A stretch of DNA of 64,000 bases, from NCBI GenBank assembly GCA_016718845.1, contig JADKCK010000032.1:10173-74172 (forward strand), read 5' to 3'. Origin of the DNA: Sphingobacteriales bacterium (lineage in GTDB: Bacteria > Bacteroidota > Bacteroidia > Chitinophagales > UBA2359). The notes beneath the pieces were generated by a model, which was not told the origin of the DNA, did not search any database, and was given only the letters and a program-made list of their open reading frames with translations. Positions 1-8,450 of the stretch are shown one piece after another. The position numbers and the translations under genes were made by a program. The first letter of the stretch is position 1. Each line of letters begins with the position of its first letter.

Positions 1-28
1 AAGGTACACATTTATACCGAAAATTGCG

Positions 29-36
29 TATTTTTG
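29..36 (+). promoter_or_regulatory. Possible -7 box (TAnnTTTG)
   Basis: TATTTTTG matches the Bacteroidota -7 consensus. It lies about 155 nt upstream of the ferredoxin ATG. The match is to an 8-mer only, no clear -33 box was identified, and the distance is long, so this is tentative. Confidence 0.35.
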
Positions 37-191
37 CACCCGAATTGCGGCGTATAACAAATAGGCTATTTTACACACTTTAATTTTGGCTTGTTTATGA
101 TACTAGCAAAAGTAATTCATCTAACATAAAAAATGCTGCCATTTTTAATGGTTGCTTATACATTTACTAACAAAAAACAAAACATACAGAT

Positions 192-539
192 ATGGCAATC
201 ATGATTACCGATGACTGCATCAACTGCGGAGCCTGCGAACCCGAATGCCCAAATAACGCCATTTACGAAGGCGGCGTAGAATGGGCATTTATAGATGGCA
301 CAGCAGTAAAGGGTAAAGTAGCCCTTTTAGACGGCACCGAAGTAGACGCAAATGAAAAATTTGCCCCCGTAGAAGAAGATTACTATTACATAACCCCCGA
401 AAAATGCACCGAGTGTATGGGTTTTCACGAAGAGCCACAATGTGCTGCCGTATGCCCCGTTGATGCCTGCGTACCCGACCCCGACCGCCGCGAAAGCAAA
501 GAAGTTTTATTAGGCAAAAAAGCGAAAATGCACCTATAG
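192..539 (+). CDS. 4Fe-4S dicluster ferredoxin
   Basis: This is a small soluble electron carrier of 115 residues. Two cysteine clusters are visible: CxxCxxCxxxC at residues 9-19 followed by Pro, and a second set at C72, C75, C84 and C88, also followed by Pro. This is the usual spacing of bacterial 2[4Fe-4S] ferredoxins with an 8-residue gap in the second cluster. The insert between the clusters (about residues 28-66) is rich in acidic residues. The ATG at 192 has no competing upstream start. A TATTTTTG box at 29-36 could be the promoter, with a long leader, and a strong terminator follows at 572-612, so the gene looks monocistronic. The electron partner cannot be told from the neighbours. Family assignment is secure; the pathway is unknown. 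Confidence 0.93.
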   Translation: MAIMITDDCINCGACEPECPNNAIYEGGVEWAFIDGTAVKGKVALLDGTEVDANEKFAPVEEDYYYITPEKCTECMGFHEEPQCAAVCPVDACVPDPDRRESKEVLLGKKAKMHL

Positions 540-571
540 ACGCTAATTACAGCCCTTATGTTATCAATAAT

Positions 572-612
572 AAAAATGCCAGCCTTAGATACCTAAAGGT
601 TGGCATTTTTTG
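572..612 (+). terminator. Rho-independent terminator after ferredoxin gene
   Basis: AAAAATGCCA (572-581) pairs with TGGCATTTTT (601-610), and inner CCTTAG/CTAAAGG pairing extends the stem. A T run follows. The hairpin is near-symmetrical and sits 33 nt after the ferredoxin stop codon. Confidence 0.85.
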
Positions 613-727
613 CATTGTACAATAATTTAATGGATTAACCGTTTAGCATTTGAGTAAGTATTTAGCTACTTATTGCCTTTTTTACACAAAATTGTGGGTA
701 TTTAGCAAAAACTTGACAAGTTTTTGC

Positions 728-735
728 TAATTTTG
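728..735 (+). promoter_or_regulatory. Promoter -7 box for exbB
   Basis: TAATTTTG matches TAnnTTTG and lies about 80 nt upstream of the ExbB-like start codon, downstream of the ferredoxin terminator. This is where a new transcript would have to begin. Confidence 0.6.
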
Positions 736-816
736 CGCATTGAAATAGGCGCTATATATTCAGTCAAGCACTTATTACCGTATTTTTTTACAATTATCAT
801 TCAAAACCAATAAAAT

Positions 817-1491
817 ATGCTGTTTCTTTTGCAAGCCGATACCTTAAATGTTCCGGTAACTAGTGCCGGCGAAGGTCTTTCGCTGTTTTCGTTAATCATG
901 AAAGGCGGATGGGTAATGATCCCTATTTTCATACTGTCGTTTATTGCTGTGTACATTTTTATCGAGCGATTGTTGTACATTATCAACAACAGTAAAATTG
1001 ACACGACAATGGTCAATAGCTTCAAAAACTCTTTGAGCAATGCCGATATTAACAACGCCCGTGCATCGCTTCGTACCGCCGATAGTGTTTATTCGCGTAT
1101 TTTTCAGCAAGCCATGAACCGCTTAGGACGACCAACACGCGATATTGAAAGCCAAATAGAAACCGCTGCAAGCATAGAGATTAATCACATGAGCAAAAAC
1201 CTAAACTATTTGGGTATTGTAGCAGGTATTGCTCCCATGTTAGGCTTTATTGGTACTATCTCGGGTATTATTCGTATTTTTTACAATATATCACAAACGG
1301 ATAATATTAGTATTGGTGTTATATCGGGTGGTTTATACGAAAAAATGATTACCTCAGCCTCGGGTTTAATTGTAGGTGTGTTTGCCTACACCGCTTACCA
1401 CATACTTAGCGGTATGATTGACCGCTTTGCCGCTCGCCTCGAACGCGAAGCTTTTGATTTTATGAACATCATCCAACAACCAGCTAAATAA
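817..1491 (+). CDS. exbB: MotA/TolQ/ExbB proton channel family protein
   Basis: This 224-residue inner-membrane protein is the ExbB/TolQ-type stator that conducts protons and energises an ExbD/TolR partner. Three hydrophobic segments are visible, at about residues 32-55, 130-155 and 170-195. The second contains the family's small-residue-rich core, GIAPMLGFIGTISG. The usual N-terminal helix, the cytoplasmic loop (residues 60-125) and the C-terminal tail are all present, so it is full length. ExbD follows after 81 nt, forming a two-gene unit. No tonB is adjacent, so whether it serves TonB, Tol-Pal or gliding-type machinery cannot be decided here. The start overlaps no other gene and follows a TAnnTTTG promoter box. 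Confidence 0.9.
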   Translation: MLFLLQADTLNVPVTSAGEGLSLFSLIMKGGWVMIPIFILSFIAVYIFIERLLYIINNSKIDTTMVNSFKNSLSNADINNARASLRTADSVYSRIFQQAMNRLGRPTRDIESQIETAASIEINHMSKNLNYLGIVAGIAPMLGFIGTISGIIRIFYNISQTDNISIGVISGGLYEKMITSASGLIVGVFAYTAYHILSGMIDRFAARLEREAFDFMNIIQQPAK

Positions 1492-1560
1492 TTGTAAATT
1501 GTAAGTTGTAAATTATTTGCACATAACATTAATTCACAATCAATTACAATTTATCGTTTA
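1492..1560. repeat. A+T-rich TTGTAAATT-type intergenic tract
   Basis: The exbB-exbD gap consists of imperfect repeats of TTGTAAATT/AATTTACAA. Similar tracts (TAATTATAAATTATTAATT) recur at about 7020-7059, 25593-25648, 27148-27185 and 34160-34195, always between genes. Confidence 0.6.
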
Positions 1561-1572
1561 CCATATTATTAT

Positions 1573-1971
1573 ATGAAACTAACACGCCGCCCCAAATTTG
1601 AGGCAGAGGTAGCCACCTCGTCGCTCAACGATATCATGTTTTTTTTATTGCTTTTTTTCTTAATTGTTGCCACATTTGCCAACCCAAATGTGATAAAGTT
1701 GATGTTGCCCAAAGCCCAATCGAGCCAAACGGTTAGCAAAAAACAAGTTAGTTTGTCGGTAACAGCCGATAAAAAATACTACATAGATAAAAAAGCAGTC
1801 GAATTTAGCAATCTCGAAGCCGAACTGTCGGCACGTCAGCAACAAATACCCGATTTAACTATTGTGCTGCGCACCGATGCCTCGCTTACCATACAAGATT
1901 TGGTTGATGTATTGCAATTAGGCAACAAACTAAAAGTAAAAATGATTTTAGCCACCGATAAAGGCGTTTAA
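1573..1971 (+). CDS. exbD: ExbD/TolR family biopolymer transport protein
   Basis: This 132-residue protein is the partner of the preceding ExbB. A short cytoplasmic N-terminus (residues 1-18) precedes a single transmembrane helix at about residues 20-38. A periplasmic domain of roughly 90 residues follows. The helix begins with the family's SLNDIMFFLL motif, whose Asp is the proton-responsive residue of ExbD/TolR proteins. The C-terminal segment LVDVLQLGNKLKVKMILAT matches the usual dimerising periplasmic domain. Length is normal for the family. It is transcribed with exbB. A PD-(D/E)XK gene begins 31 nt later but appears to have its own promoter box. Confidence 0.92.
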   Translation: MKLTRRPKFEAEVATSSLNDIMFFLLLFFLIVATFANPNVIKLMLPKAQSSQTVSKKQVSLSVTADKKYYIDKKAVEFSNLEAELSARQQQIPDLTIVLRTDASLTIQDLVDVLQLGNKLKVKMILATDKGV

Positions 1972-1997
1972 TCTTTTTTTTAACTATAATATTTGTG

Positions 1998-2005
1998 TAA
2001 CTTTG
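1998..2005 (+). promoter_or_regulatory. TAACTTTG -7 box overlapping the putative start of the next gene
   Basis: TAACTTTG is an exact TAnnTTTG match. Its last three bases are the TTG codon that best serves as start of the Rpn-type gene. If the box is active, transcription would begin just downstream of that codon, which leaves the true start unresolved. Confidence 0.5.
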
Positions 2006-3049
2006 CCTAAAAAAACCACTTCATATCCCTATCAACTAGTTCCGTTTACATCCGATTATGGGTTTAAGGTGACATTTGGTCACGACGGACTTTTTACTCG
2101 CAAAGCCATTCAACTGCTCATCAAATCGGACGTACCCATTAGTAAACTGGTCGTTCAGCGAAGTGAGTTTTCGGGCTTTACCATGAGCGAGCGCACAGGC
2201 ATTTACGATGTCATTTTTAAGGACGAACAAAAACGCATTTTTATCATAGAAATGCAGGTAGATAACTACGAATACCTAATTGAGCGTTTGTTATATTATA
2301 CTTTTCACATGTACTGCTCCAATGTTCATAAAGGTGAAGAGGGTTTTGCAAATTTACAACCCATATACTGCATTTGCATTATAGAAGGTAACATTAGCAA
2401 TTTCAAAGGATACTACCAAAAAATTACTCTGCAAAATGAAACAGGTTTATTGTTTAGCTCTTTAATCGAATTTGATTTTATAGAGTTAGGTAAATTCCCT
2501 TTCAAAAAACACGAATTTAATAAAATAACTACCGAAATAGACCAACTACTATATACTATGAAATATGCACACAAAATAAAAGCGAAAAAAACAGAAGAAA
2601 CGCCAAGTTTTTGGCAAAAAGATTGGCTAAACGAAGCATTGCAAAAATTAGACCTTAGCCAAATGGATCCGGAAGAACGAGCCATATTGGATATGGAATT
2701 GCTGCGCCAAAAAATAACCGCCTATAACCGAAAAAAAGAAATAGCTGCTATTGAACTAAAAGCACAAACCGAAGCGCAAAAAACCATCGAAACCGAAACG
2801 TTAAAAGTTCAAACCGAAGCTCAAAAAACCATCGAAACCGAAACGTTAAAAGTTCAAACCGAAGCTCAAAAAACCATCGAAACCGAAACGTTAAAAGTTC
2901 AAACCGAAGCTCAAAAAACCATCGAAACCGAAAAAGAACGAGCGATTATTGCCGCACACCAAAATGGTTTGGCAGTAGATTTAATTGCTCGAATATTGCA
3001 AACAACCGCCAAACACGTAACAGAAATAATTGAGGCATACAACAAATAA
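2003..3049 (+). CDS. Rpn family PD-(D/E)XK nuclease / putative transposase
   Basis: This 348-residue protein belongs to the recombination-promoting-nuclease group of PD-(D/E)XK proteins. The N-terminal domain (1-185) has the diagnostic DYGFKVTFG segment. It also has catalytic-site residues D69 (GIYDV) and E83-x-Q85 (IIEMQ), the EMQ variant common in this family. The C-terminal half is charged and coiled-coil-like. It contains a 45-bp/15-residue repeat (AQKTIETETLKVQTE) in four units at 2764-2943 and ends with a small helical motif (LAVDLIARILQTT). The only usable start near the conserved domain is TTG at 2003, which overlaps a promoter-like box; no ATG occurs before residue 61. Real function in DNA recombination or host-cell regulation is not shown here. 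Confidence 0.8.
   Translation: MPKKTTSYPYQLVPFTSDYGFKVTFGHDGLFTRKAIQLLIKSDVPISKLVVQRSEFSGFTMSERTGIYDVIFKDEQKRIFIIEMQVDNYEYLIERLLYYTFHMYCSNVHKGEEGFANLQPIYCICIIEGNISNFKGYYQKITLQNETGLLFSSLIEFDFIELGKFPFKKHEFNKITTEIDQLLYTMKYAHKIKAKKTEETPSFWQKDWLNEALQKLDLSQMDPEERAILDMELLRQKITAYNRKKEIAAIELKAQTEAQKTIETETLKVQTEAQKTIETETLKVQTEAQKTIETETLKVQTEAQKTIETEKERAIIAAHQNGLAVDLIARILQTTAKHVTEIIEAYNK
2764..2943 (+). repeat. 45-bp tandem repeat (4 units) in the Rpn-type gene
   Basis: Units start at 2764, 2809, 2854 and 2899 with CAAACCGAAGC. They encode repeats of 15 residues with a charged, helix-forming pattern. The first three are nearly identical, so copy-number slippage is likely. Confidence 0.9.
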
Positions 3050-3072
3050 AACTACCAGTACATTTTGCTCAA

Positions 3073-3519
3073 ATGAAATATGCACACAAAATAAAAGCGA
3101 AAAAAACAGAAGAAACGCCAAGTTTTTGGCAAAAAGATTGGCTAAACGAAGCTCTAAAAAAATTAGACCTTAGCCAAATGGATCCGGAAGAACGAGCCAT
3201 ATTGGATATGGAGCTACTGCGCCAAAAAATAACCGCCTATAACCGAAAAAAAGAAATAGCTGCTATTGAACTAAAAGCTCAAAACGAAGCTCAAATCAAA
3301 GCTCAAAAAACCATCGAAACCGAAAAACTAAAAGCTCAAACCGAAGCTCAAAAAACCATCGAAACTGAAAAATTAAAAGCTCAAAAAACCATCGAAACCG
3401 AAAAAGAACGAGCTATCGTTGTTGCATACGAAAAAGGTTTGGCGATAGATTTAATTGCCCAAATATTGCAAACAACCACCAAACACGTAACAGAAGTAAT
3501 TGAAGCATACAACAAATAA
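3073..3519 (+). pseudogene. Tandem C-terminal duplicate of the Rpn-type gene
   Basis: This 148-residue open frame is a second copy of the C-terminal half of the preceding gene. It begins exactly at the internal Met codon equivalent to residue 186 (MKYAHKIK) and runs to the same C-terminus. The DNA is almost identical for the first 200 nt, then the 15-residue coiled-coil repeats differ in number and sequence. It lacks the PD-(D/E)XK domain, so it cannot be a nuclease. It may be a remnant of unequal recombination or a free coiled-coil regulator translated from the same transcript. The end (DLIAQILQTT) has diverged modestly from the first copy but remains open, which suggests a recent event. Confidence 0.7.
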
Positions 3520-3529
3520 AATCGAATAA

Positions 3530-3569
3530 AAAAACTATGTGACAAGTTCAAAAATTGGGCATAGTTTTT
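3530..3569 (+). terminator. Likely terminator after the Rpn duplicate
   Basis: AAAAACTATG (3530-3539) pairs with CATAGTTTTT (3560-3569) around a 20-nt loop, and the 3' arm supplies the T run. The stem is weak because it is A+T-rich. Confidence 0.55.
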
Positions 3570-3622
3570 GACTTACTACGTTTATCTCTTTCATTTATCC
3601 ACCCAAAATAAAAATTTACCAA

Positions 3623-4192
3623 ATGATAAACACTGCCACCGAAACCTTTGTACAACAAACAGGTATAGAAGGACTTGTGGTAATTAACCCACGTGTTTTT
3701 GGTGATCAACGCGGCTATTTTTACGAAAGCTACAACCAACAACAATTTGAAAAACATGGCTTGTATTATAATTTTGTGCAAGACAATCAGGCTTTTTCTA
3801 CTTATGGCGTATTGCGAGGACTACATTTTCAAACACAGCCTTACTCGCAAACCAAACTGGTGAGGGTAGTACTTGGCGAAGTTTTAGACGTAGTTGTCGA
3901 CCTTCGGCATCAATCAAAAACTTATGGACAGTCGTATAGCATTATATTGTCTGCCGATAACCACAAACAACTACTAGTGCCGCAAGGCTTTGCACATGGC
4001 TATGTGGTATTAAGCCAAGAAGCATTATTTGTTTATAAATGTGATAATTATTATGCCCCCAAAAACGACTCAGGCATTTTGTACAACGACCCGCAACTGG
4101 CTATAGATTGGATGATACCCGAATCGGATATGATTGTGTCAGAAAAAGACCAAATACAACCATTATTTGACCCTAAAAAAATAATTTTCTAA
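3623..4192 (+). CDS. rfbC: dTDP-4-dehydrorhamnose 3,5-epimerase
   Basis: This 189-residue cytosolic enzyme epimerises dTDP-4-keto-6-deoxyglucose at C3 and C5 in dTDP-L-rhamnose synthesis. The cupin-fold landmarks are present. These are GVFGDQRGYFYESY near the N-terminus, the catalytic His in LRGLHFQ, the Asp in VVVDLR, the PQGFAHGY strand and the acid-base Tyr region (VYKCDNYY). Length is normal. rfbD follows 55 nt downstream across a hairpin, so the pair probably acts together in surface polysaccharide synthesis. rfbA and rfbB are not in the window. A flippase gene lies 3 kb downstream, which fits a scattered polysaccharide function. Confidence 0.95.
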   Translation: MINTATETFVQQTGIEGLVVINPRVFGDQRGYFYESYNQQQFEKHGLYYNFVQDNQAFSTYGVLRGLHFQTQPYSQTKLVRVVLGEVLDVVVDLRHQSKTYGQSYSIILSADNHKQLLVPQGFAHGYVVLSQEALFVYKCDNYYAPKNDSGILYNDPQLAIDWMIPESDMIVSEKDQIQPLFDPKKIIF

Positions 4193-4199
4193 ACGATAC

Positions 4200-4223
4200 G
4201 CCCCGAGCTGTAAGGTTCGGGGC
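4200..4223 (+). terminator. GC-rich hairpin between rfbC and rfbD
   Basis: GCCCCGA (4200-4206) pairs with TCGGGGC (4217-4223) around a 10-nt loop. No strong T run follows, so it may attenuate or stabilise the transcript rather than end it. Confidence 0.55.
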
Positions 4224-4247
4224 ATATTTGTACGCAAAACTGCAATC

Positions 4248-5123
4248 ATGGAACAAATACTTGTTACAGGAGCTAATGGGCAATTAGGCAGCGAGTTGCG
4301 CCTACTATCAGCTCAGTATAAACACATTGGTTGGCATTTTGTTGGTCATTCCGATTTGGATATTACCAACAGCAATGCCTTAGCTCGTTTTTTTGAGCAG
4401 CACCCCATTACTACCCTTATCAACTGCGCCGCCTACACTGCCGTAGATAAAGCCGAAACCAATTACGACCAAGCTTATGCCATAAATGCCACAGCAGTAG
4501 GCAATTTGGCTCAATTATGCCATATCCACAAGGCTCAGTTTATTCATATCTCAACCGATTTTGTGTTTGATGGCACACAAAACACACCTTATCATCCGCA
4601 CCAAACTGTTAACCCAATAGGTGTATATGCACAAACAAAATATGCAGGCGAGCAGTTGGCAATGCAACACAACCCAAACAGCTTGATTATACGCACAGCT
4701 TGGGTATACTCGGCGTTTGGCAACAATTTTCCTAAAACAATGTTGCGTCTTTTTGCACAGCAACCCAATTTAAATATTGTATACGACCAAATTGGCTGCC
4801 CAACCTACGCCGCCGATATTGCCTCGGCTTTGTTGCATATTATTATCCACCAAAAAGAAAAAGCTGCACAAGGTGGCATTTTTCATTACGTAAATGCAGG
4901 TGTGGCAAGTTGGTACGATTTAGCAATGGCAGTGCGCCAACTAAGTGGTAGCAACTGTATCTTAAATGCCATCGAATCGCACCAATATCCAACACCCGCC
5001 AAACGACCACATTATAGTGTGCTGGCAACCAACGAAATACGGGCTACCTTTGGCGTACAAACACCCTATTGGCACGATGCTCTGGCACGTTGGTGGACTG
5101 CAATAAACCTCAATAAATCTTAA
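4248..5123 (+). CDS. rfbD: dTDP-4-dehydrorhamnose reductase
   Basis: This 291-residue NAD(P)H-dependent short-chain reductase performs the last step of dTDP-L-rhamnose synthesis. The Rossmann motif GANGQLGSEL is at residues 8-17. INCAAYTAVDKAE and the Ser/Thr-Tyr-Lys site (STDFVFDG, then YAQTKYAGE) are typical of RfbD. The C-terminal substrate region (RPHYSVLAT) carries the usual family signature. Length matches the family. It is the second gene of the rfbC-rfbD unit. The ATG at 4248 gives the glycine-rich loop the expected N-terminal distance. Confidence 0.95.
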   Translation: MEQILVTGANGQLGSELRLLSAQYKHIGWHFVGHSDLDITNSNALARFFEQHPITTLINCAAYTAVDKAETNYDQAYAINATAVGNLAQLCHIHKAQFIHISTDFVFDGTQNTPYHPHQTVNPIGVYAQTKYAGEQLAMQHNPNSLIIRTAWVYSAFGNNFPKTMLRLFAQQPNLNIVYDQIGCPTYAADIASALLHIIIHQKEKAAQGGIFHYVNAGVASWYDLAMAVRQLSGSNCILNAIESHQYPTPAKRPHYSVLATNEIRATFGVQTPYWHDALARWWTAINLNKS

Positions 5124-5144
5124 CAAATGGTTTTAACCTAAATT

Positions 5145-5348
5145 TTATTTACCATCTACTATTTTTTCAACCAAATCATCAATTGTTTTTACAACAGTTA
5201 TTTTTTGAGTAAATGGTATAAAATGATCCCAGTTGGGATAGCGCAATATGGTTAATGGCTGGGCATTAGTTAACATTTGTTGAGCAAAACAAATCCACCT
5301 CCAATATCCTAAAATCTCATTTTTTTGCTGTACCTTTGCACCTAACAA
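5145..5348 (-). pseudogene. Possible gene fragment, unknown
   Basis: A 67-residue minus-strand frame opens only with TTG inside the promoter region of the next gene. Its C-terminal half reads like real protein (LTILRYPNWDHFIPF, then an acidic helix DDLVEKIVDGK), but no N-terminal domain or ribosome site is present. It may be the tail of a deleted gene. I do not recognise the family. The rest of the 5124-5372 gap holds nothing else except the promoter box at 5331. Confidence 0.25.
5331..5338 (+). promoter_or_regulatory. Promoter -7 box for the M28 peptidase gene
   Basis: TACCTTTG matches TAnnTTTG and lies 34 nt upstream of the ATG at 5373, the usual distance in this window. Confidence 0.7.
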
Positions 5349-5372
5349 ATCAAAAAATACTGTTTATCATCT

Positions 5373-6965
5373 ATGAAACACCTTATCCTTGCACTATTGC
5401 TACTCAGTAGTTTAAACTACACCCATGCTCAACCGCAACGCAAAGCTCCCTTGCCCAAAGACGAAATAGCTATGCAATATGCCGAAACTATTACCACCGA
5501 CGACCTAAGCCAACACCTAAACCAATTGGCAGGTAAAGAGTTTATGGGGCGCGGCAACGGACAAGACGGACTAACCAAAGCCGCCCAATACATTGCTAAA
5601 TACTTCGAGCAGTTTGGATTAACACCTATGGGCGACGAAAAAAGCTATTTTCAGAATGTGCCGCTTTTGACAACCGAAAAAATGGACGCTCAAATAGCCA
5701 TCAACAATACCAATTACGAGTTTCTGAAAGATTACTACTGCTTTAACCGCTCGACCACCAACATGACCGAGCAACTAACCGAAGTGCTTTTTTTAGGCTA
5801 TGGCATAGATGACCCCACCTATAACGACTATAAAAACATAGACGTAAAAGGTAAAACCATTATAGTATTACAGGGCGAACCCATGATGCCCGACTCAAGC
5901 TATATCCTTACCAAAAGCAAAACTGCATCGGTTTGGACAACCGACTGGCGCAAAAAAACCGAAGTAGCCAAATCGAAAGGGGTAAAAAATATGCTGGTTA
6001 TCACCCCCGACATTGCCGCAAAAGTAACCCAATACAAAAGCTATATCTTGGGCGAAGGTATGATGCAATTAGCCGCCGATGTAAACAACACTAATCCAAC
6101 CGAAAAAATAACCAACACCTTTTACATAAACCCCACAATGGCAAAGCAATTGTTGGGCAAAAACTACAAAAAGCTAACCGCCAGCGTACAAAAAGGTAAA
6201 CCCAAATCTAAAATAATACCTACTAACTTACGTCTGCAAGTAAAAAAAGCCACCAAAGAGCTAAATGTAGCAAACATTTTGGGCTATATAGAAGGCACCG
6301 ATTTGAAAGACGAACTAATTATACTAACTGCCCACTACGACCACCTTGGCTTTGACCACGGCGAAGTGTATTATGGAGCCGACGACGATGGCTCGGGAAC
6401 AGTAGCACTGCTCGAAATGGCACAAGCTTTTGCACAAGCCAAAGCCGAAGGCAATGGTCCGCGACGCAGTATTTTGATTATGCCCGTTGCTGGCGAAGAA
6501 AAAGGCTTACTTGGCTCGCGCTATTACACCGACATAGCACCCGTTTTTCCGCTAAAAAATACCGTTGCCGACCTAAACACCGATATGATTGGACGCATTG
6601 ACGACCAACATAAAAACGGCGACTACATATATATTATTGGCGATGATAAACTAAGCAGCGAGCTGCGCCGCATAAACGAGGCAATGAACCTGCGATATAG
6701 CCAAATAGATTTAGATTATAGATACAACGACGAAAACGACCCCAATCGCTTTTATTATCGCTCGGACCATTACAACTTTGCAAAAAACAATATCCCAGTT
6801 ATCTTTTACTTTAACGGAACCCACCCCGATTACCACAAACCCACCGACACCGTTGATAAAATTGACTTTGGAGCCATGGAAAAACGCACACGCCTAATTT
6901 TCCATACCGCCTGGGAACTTGCCAATCGCCCCGACCGTATCCCTGTCGATTCGCACAAAAAATAG
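5373..6965 (+). CDS. Exported M28 family zinc aminopeptidase
   Basis: This 530-residue metallopeptidase has a cleavable signal peptide (MKHLILALLLLSSLNYTHAQ), so it acts in the periplasm or outside the cell. The M28 di-zinc ligands are all visible. They are His in TAHYDHLG, Asp in GADDDGSG, the catalytic Glu pair in GEEKGLLGS, Asp in NTDMIGR and the final His in GTHPDYHKP. The region between about residues 120 and 290 fits the PA-like insertion common in these enzymes. It lacks a T9SS sorting domain, unlike the larger exported proteins here. A clear promoter box precedes it. Substrate is unknown; an aminopeptidase role is inferred from the family. Confidence 0.92.
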   Translation: MKHLILALLLLSSLNYTHAQPQRKAPLPKDEIAMQYAETITTDDLSQHLNQLAGKEFMGRGNGQDGLTKAAQYIAKYFEQFGLTPMGDEKSYFQNVPLLTTEKMDAQIAINNTNYEFLKDYYCFNRSTTNMTEQLTEVLFLGYGIDDPTYNDYKNIDVKGKTIIVLQGEPMMPDSSYILTKSKTASVWTTDWRKKTEVAKSKGVKNMLVITPDIAAKVTQYKSYILGEGMMQLAADVNNTNPTEKITNTFYINPTMAKQLLGKNYKKLTASVQKGKPKSKIIPTNLRLQVKKATKELNVANILGYIEGTDLKDELIILTAHYDHLGFDHGEVYYGADDDGSGTVALLEMAQAFAQAKAEGNGPRRSILIMPVAGEEKGLLGSRYYTDIAPVFPLKNTVADLNTDMIGRIDDQHKNGDYIYIIGDDKLSSELRRINEAMNLRYSQIDLDYRYNDENDPNRFYYRSDHYNFAKNNIPVIFYFNGTHPDYHKPTDTVDKIDFGAMEKRTRLIFHTAWELANRPDRIPVDSHKK

Positions 6966-7095
6966 TGCCTTGGCTGGCAGGCTGTCGGCTATTGGCTACT
7001 GGCTGTCAAGCCACAGCCCATAATTAATAATTCATAATTAATAATTAACAATTAACAAACCGCTTGCTTTTTTAAAAAAACTAAACCCTTATGCA
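6966..7095. repeat. Intergenic repeat tracts before the flippase gene
   Basis: GGCTGTCGGCTATTGGCTACTGGCTGTC-type sequence (6972-7010) recurs in inverted orientation at about 29819-29873. It is followed by an A+T-rich TAATTAATAATTCATAATTA tract. No gene is visible. Confidence 0.6.
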
Positions 7096-8382
7096 GTGCG
7101 TGCCTTATCGGGTTCGTTTTTGGTGCAAATGGGTGGCATGGCAATTGCTTTTGTTAGCAGTTGGTTTTTGGCGCGCCTAACAACTGCCGAGCAATATGGA
7201 CTGTATATATACGCGCTGTCGGTGGTGGGCTTGTTAGGCGGCATGGCAGCCGCTGCCTTCGACGACCTGTCGGTTAGACAAGTAGCCGCCTATCAATCGC
7301 AGCAAAAGTATCAGCTATTACTTGGCATTATAAAAACAGGTGCCGCAGTTACATTAGGTTTAAGTTTTTTGTTTGCCCTAATAGTATATACCGTACCACA
7401 AAGCATTGCACAAAATCAACATTATTTTAACCAAAACAAAAATTTGCTACTGCTATCAGCAATTTTGCTACCTTTGTGGGCATTAACACAATGGGGGCAA
7501 GCATTGTTGCGGGGTAGCAAATTTGTTGTATACAGCCAACTACCCGATGCCCTTATCCGCCCTATTTTGTTTTTACTTTTGGTGATATTGGGTAACTTTG
7601 TGTGCCAAATTCCGTCCGATGCTAACACCCTATTAATAAGGTATACTATAGCAGCCGTTTTATCGTTATTAATATGCCTTTGGTGGGTAAACAAAAAAGT
7701 GCTTGGGTCAATGCCCCTCAACACACCCAAAGCTCATTACGATACATACAATTGGAGCAAAGCAGCTGGCGTATTTTTTTTGATTAGCAGCCTAAACCTC
7801 ATCAACCTTCGCACCGATGTGTTGGCAATTGGTGGCTTACTGCCCTCAACCGATTTGGCATATTACAACATAGGTGCTAAATTATCCGAGTTATTAAAAA
7901 TGGCATTTGTGGTATCCAATATGGTATTTGCACCACTTATTGCCCACCATTTTGCCCACCAAAACACCACCGCCTTGCAGCGTTTAGCTACCCGCAGCGC
8001 GTGGTTAAGTGTAGGCATTAGTTTGCCACTTGTGTTGTTGTTGTTGTTGTTGGGCAAGCCCATATTAATGTGGTGGGGCAGCCCTTTTGCCACCGCTTAT
8101 GCCGCCATGATGGTGCTTTGTGCAGGGCAAATGTTTAACTTAGGATGCGGTTTGGCAGGCAACTTACTTGCGATGACAGGTAACGAGCGCTGGATTTTTG
8201 TGTCTATCATTGTCAGTACCATTGCCAACGTAGCACTTAACCTTTGGCTTATCCCGCAACATGGCATATTGGGCGCAGCTTATGCCACCACAATAAGTAC
8301 CGTTTTAAAGAACTTAATTTGGGTAATAGTGGTTTACAATAAGTTAGGCATCAACGCCACAATTTTACAAACAAAAATTTAA
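7096..8382 (+). CDS. Oligosaccharide flippase family protein (Wzx-like)
   Basis: This 428-residue polytopic membrane protein of the MOP/polysaccharide biosynthesis family has about 12 hydrophobic segments along its length. Typical features are the N-terminal ALSGSFLVQMGGMAIAF helix, the RLTTAEQYGLY loop and a C-terminal pattern of AYATTISTVLKNLIW. Such proteins move lipid-linked sugar units across the inner membrane. The listed start is GTG at 7096. The upstream in-frame codons read FLKKLNPYAV, which looks like authentic N-terminal protein, so the true start may lie a few codons upstream at a non-standard codon. It is isolated from other polysaccharide genes except rfbCD 2 kb upstream. Confidence 0.85.
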   Translation: MRALSGSFLVQMGGMAIAFVSSWFLARLTTAEQYGLYIYALSVVGLLGGMAAAAFDDLSVRQVAAYQSQQKYQLLLGIIKTGAAVTLGLSFLFALIVYTVPQSIAQNQHYFNQNKNLLLLSAILLPLWALTQWGQALLRGSKFVVYSQLPDALIRPILFLLLVILGNFVCQIPSDANTLLIRYTIAAVLSLLICLWWVNKKVLGSMPLNTPKAHYDTYNWSKAAGVFFLISSLNLINLRTDVLAIGGLLPSTDLAYYNIGAKLSELLKMAFVVSNMVFAPLIAHHFAHQNTTALQRLATRSAWLSVGISLPLVLLLLLLGKPILMWWGSPFATAYAAMMVLCAGQMFNLGCGLAGNLLAMTGNERWIFVSIIVSTIANVALNLWLIPQHGILGAAYATTISTVLKNLIWVIVVYNKLGINATILQTKI

Positions 8383-8450
8383 AGGTACTGTAAAAAATGT
8401 ATCATATATTTAAAAATATCTCATATTACGCAACATACGTCTCTGGTAGT

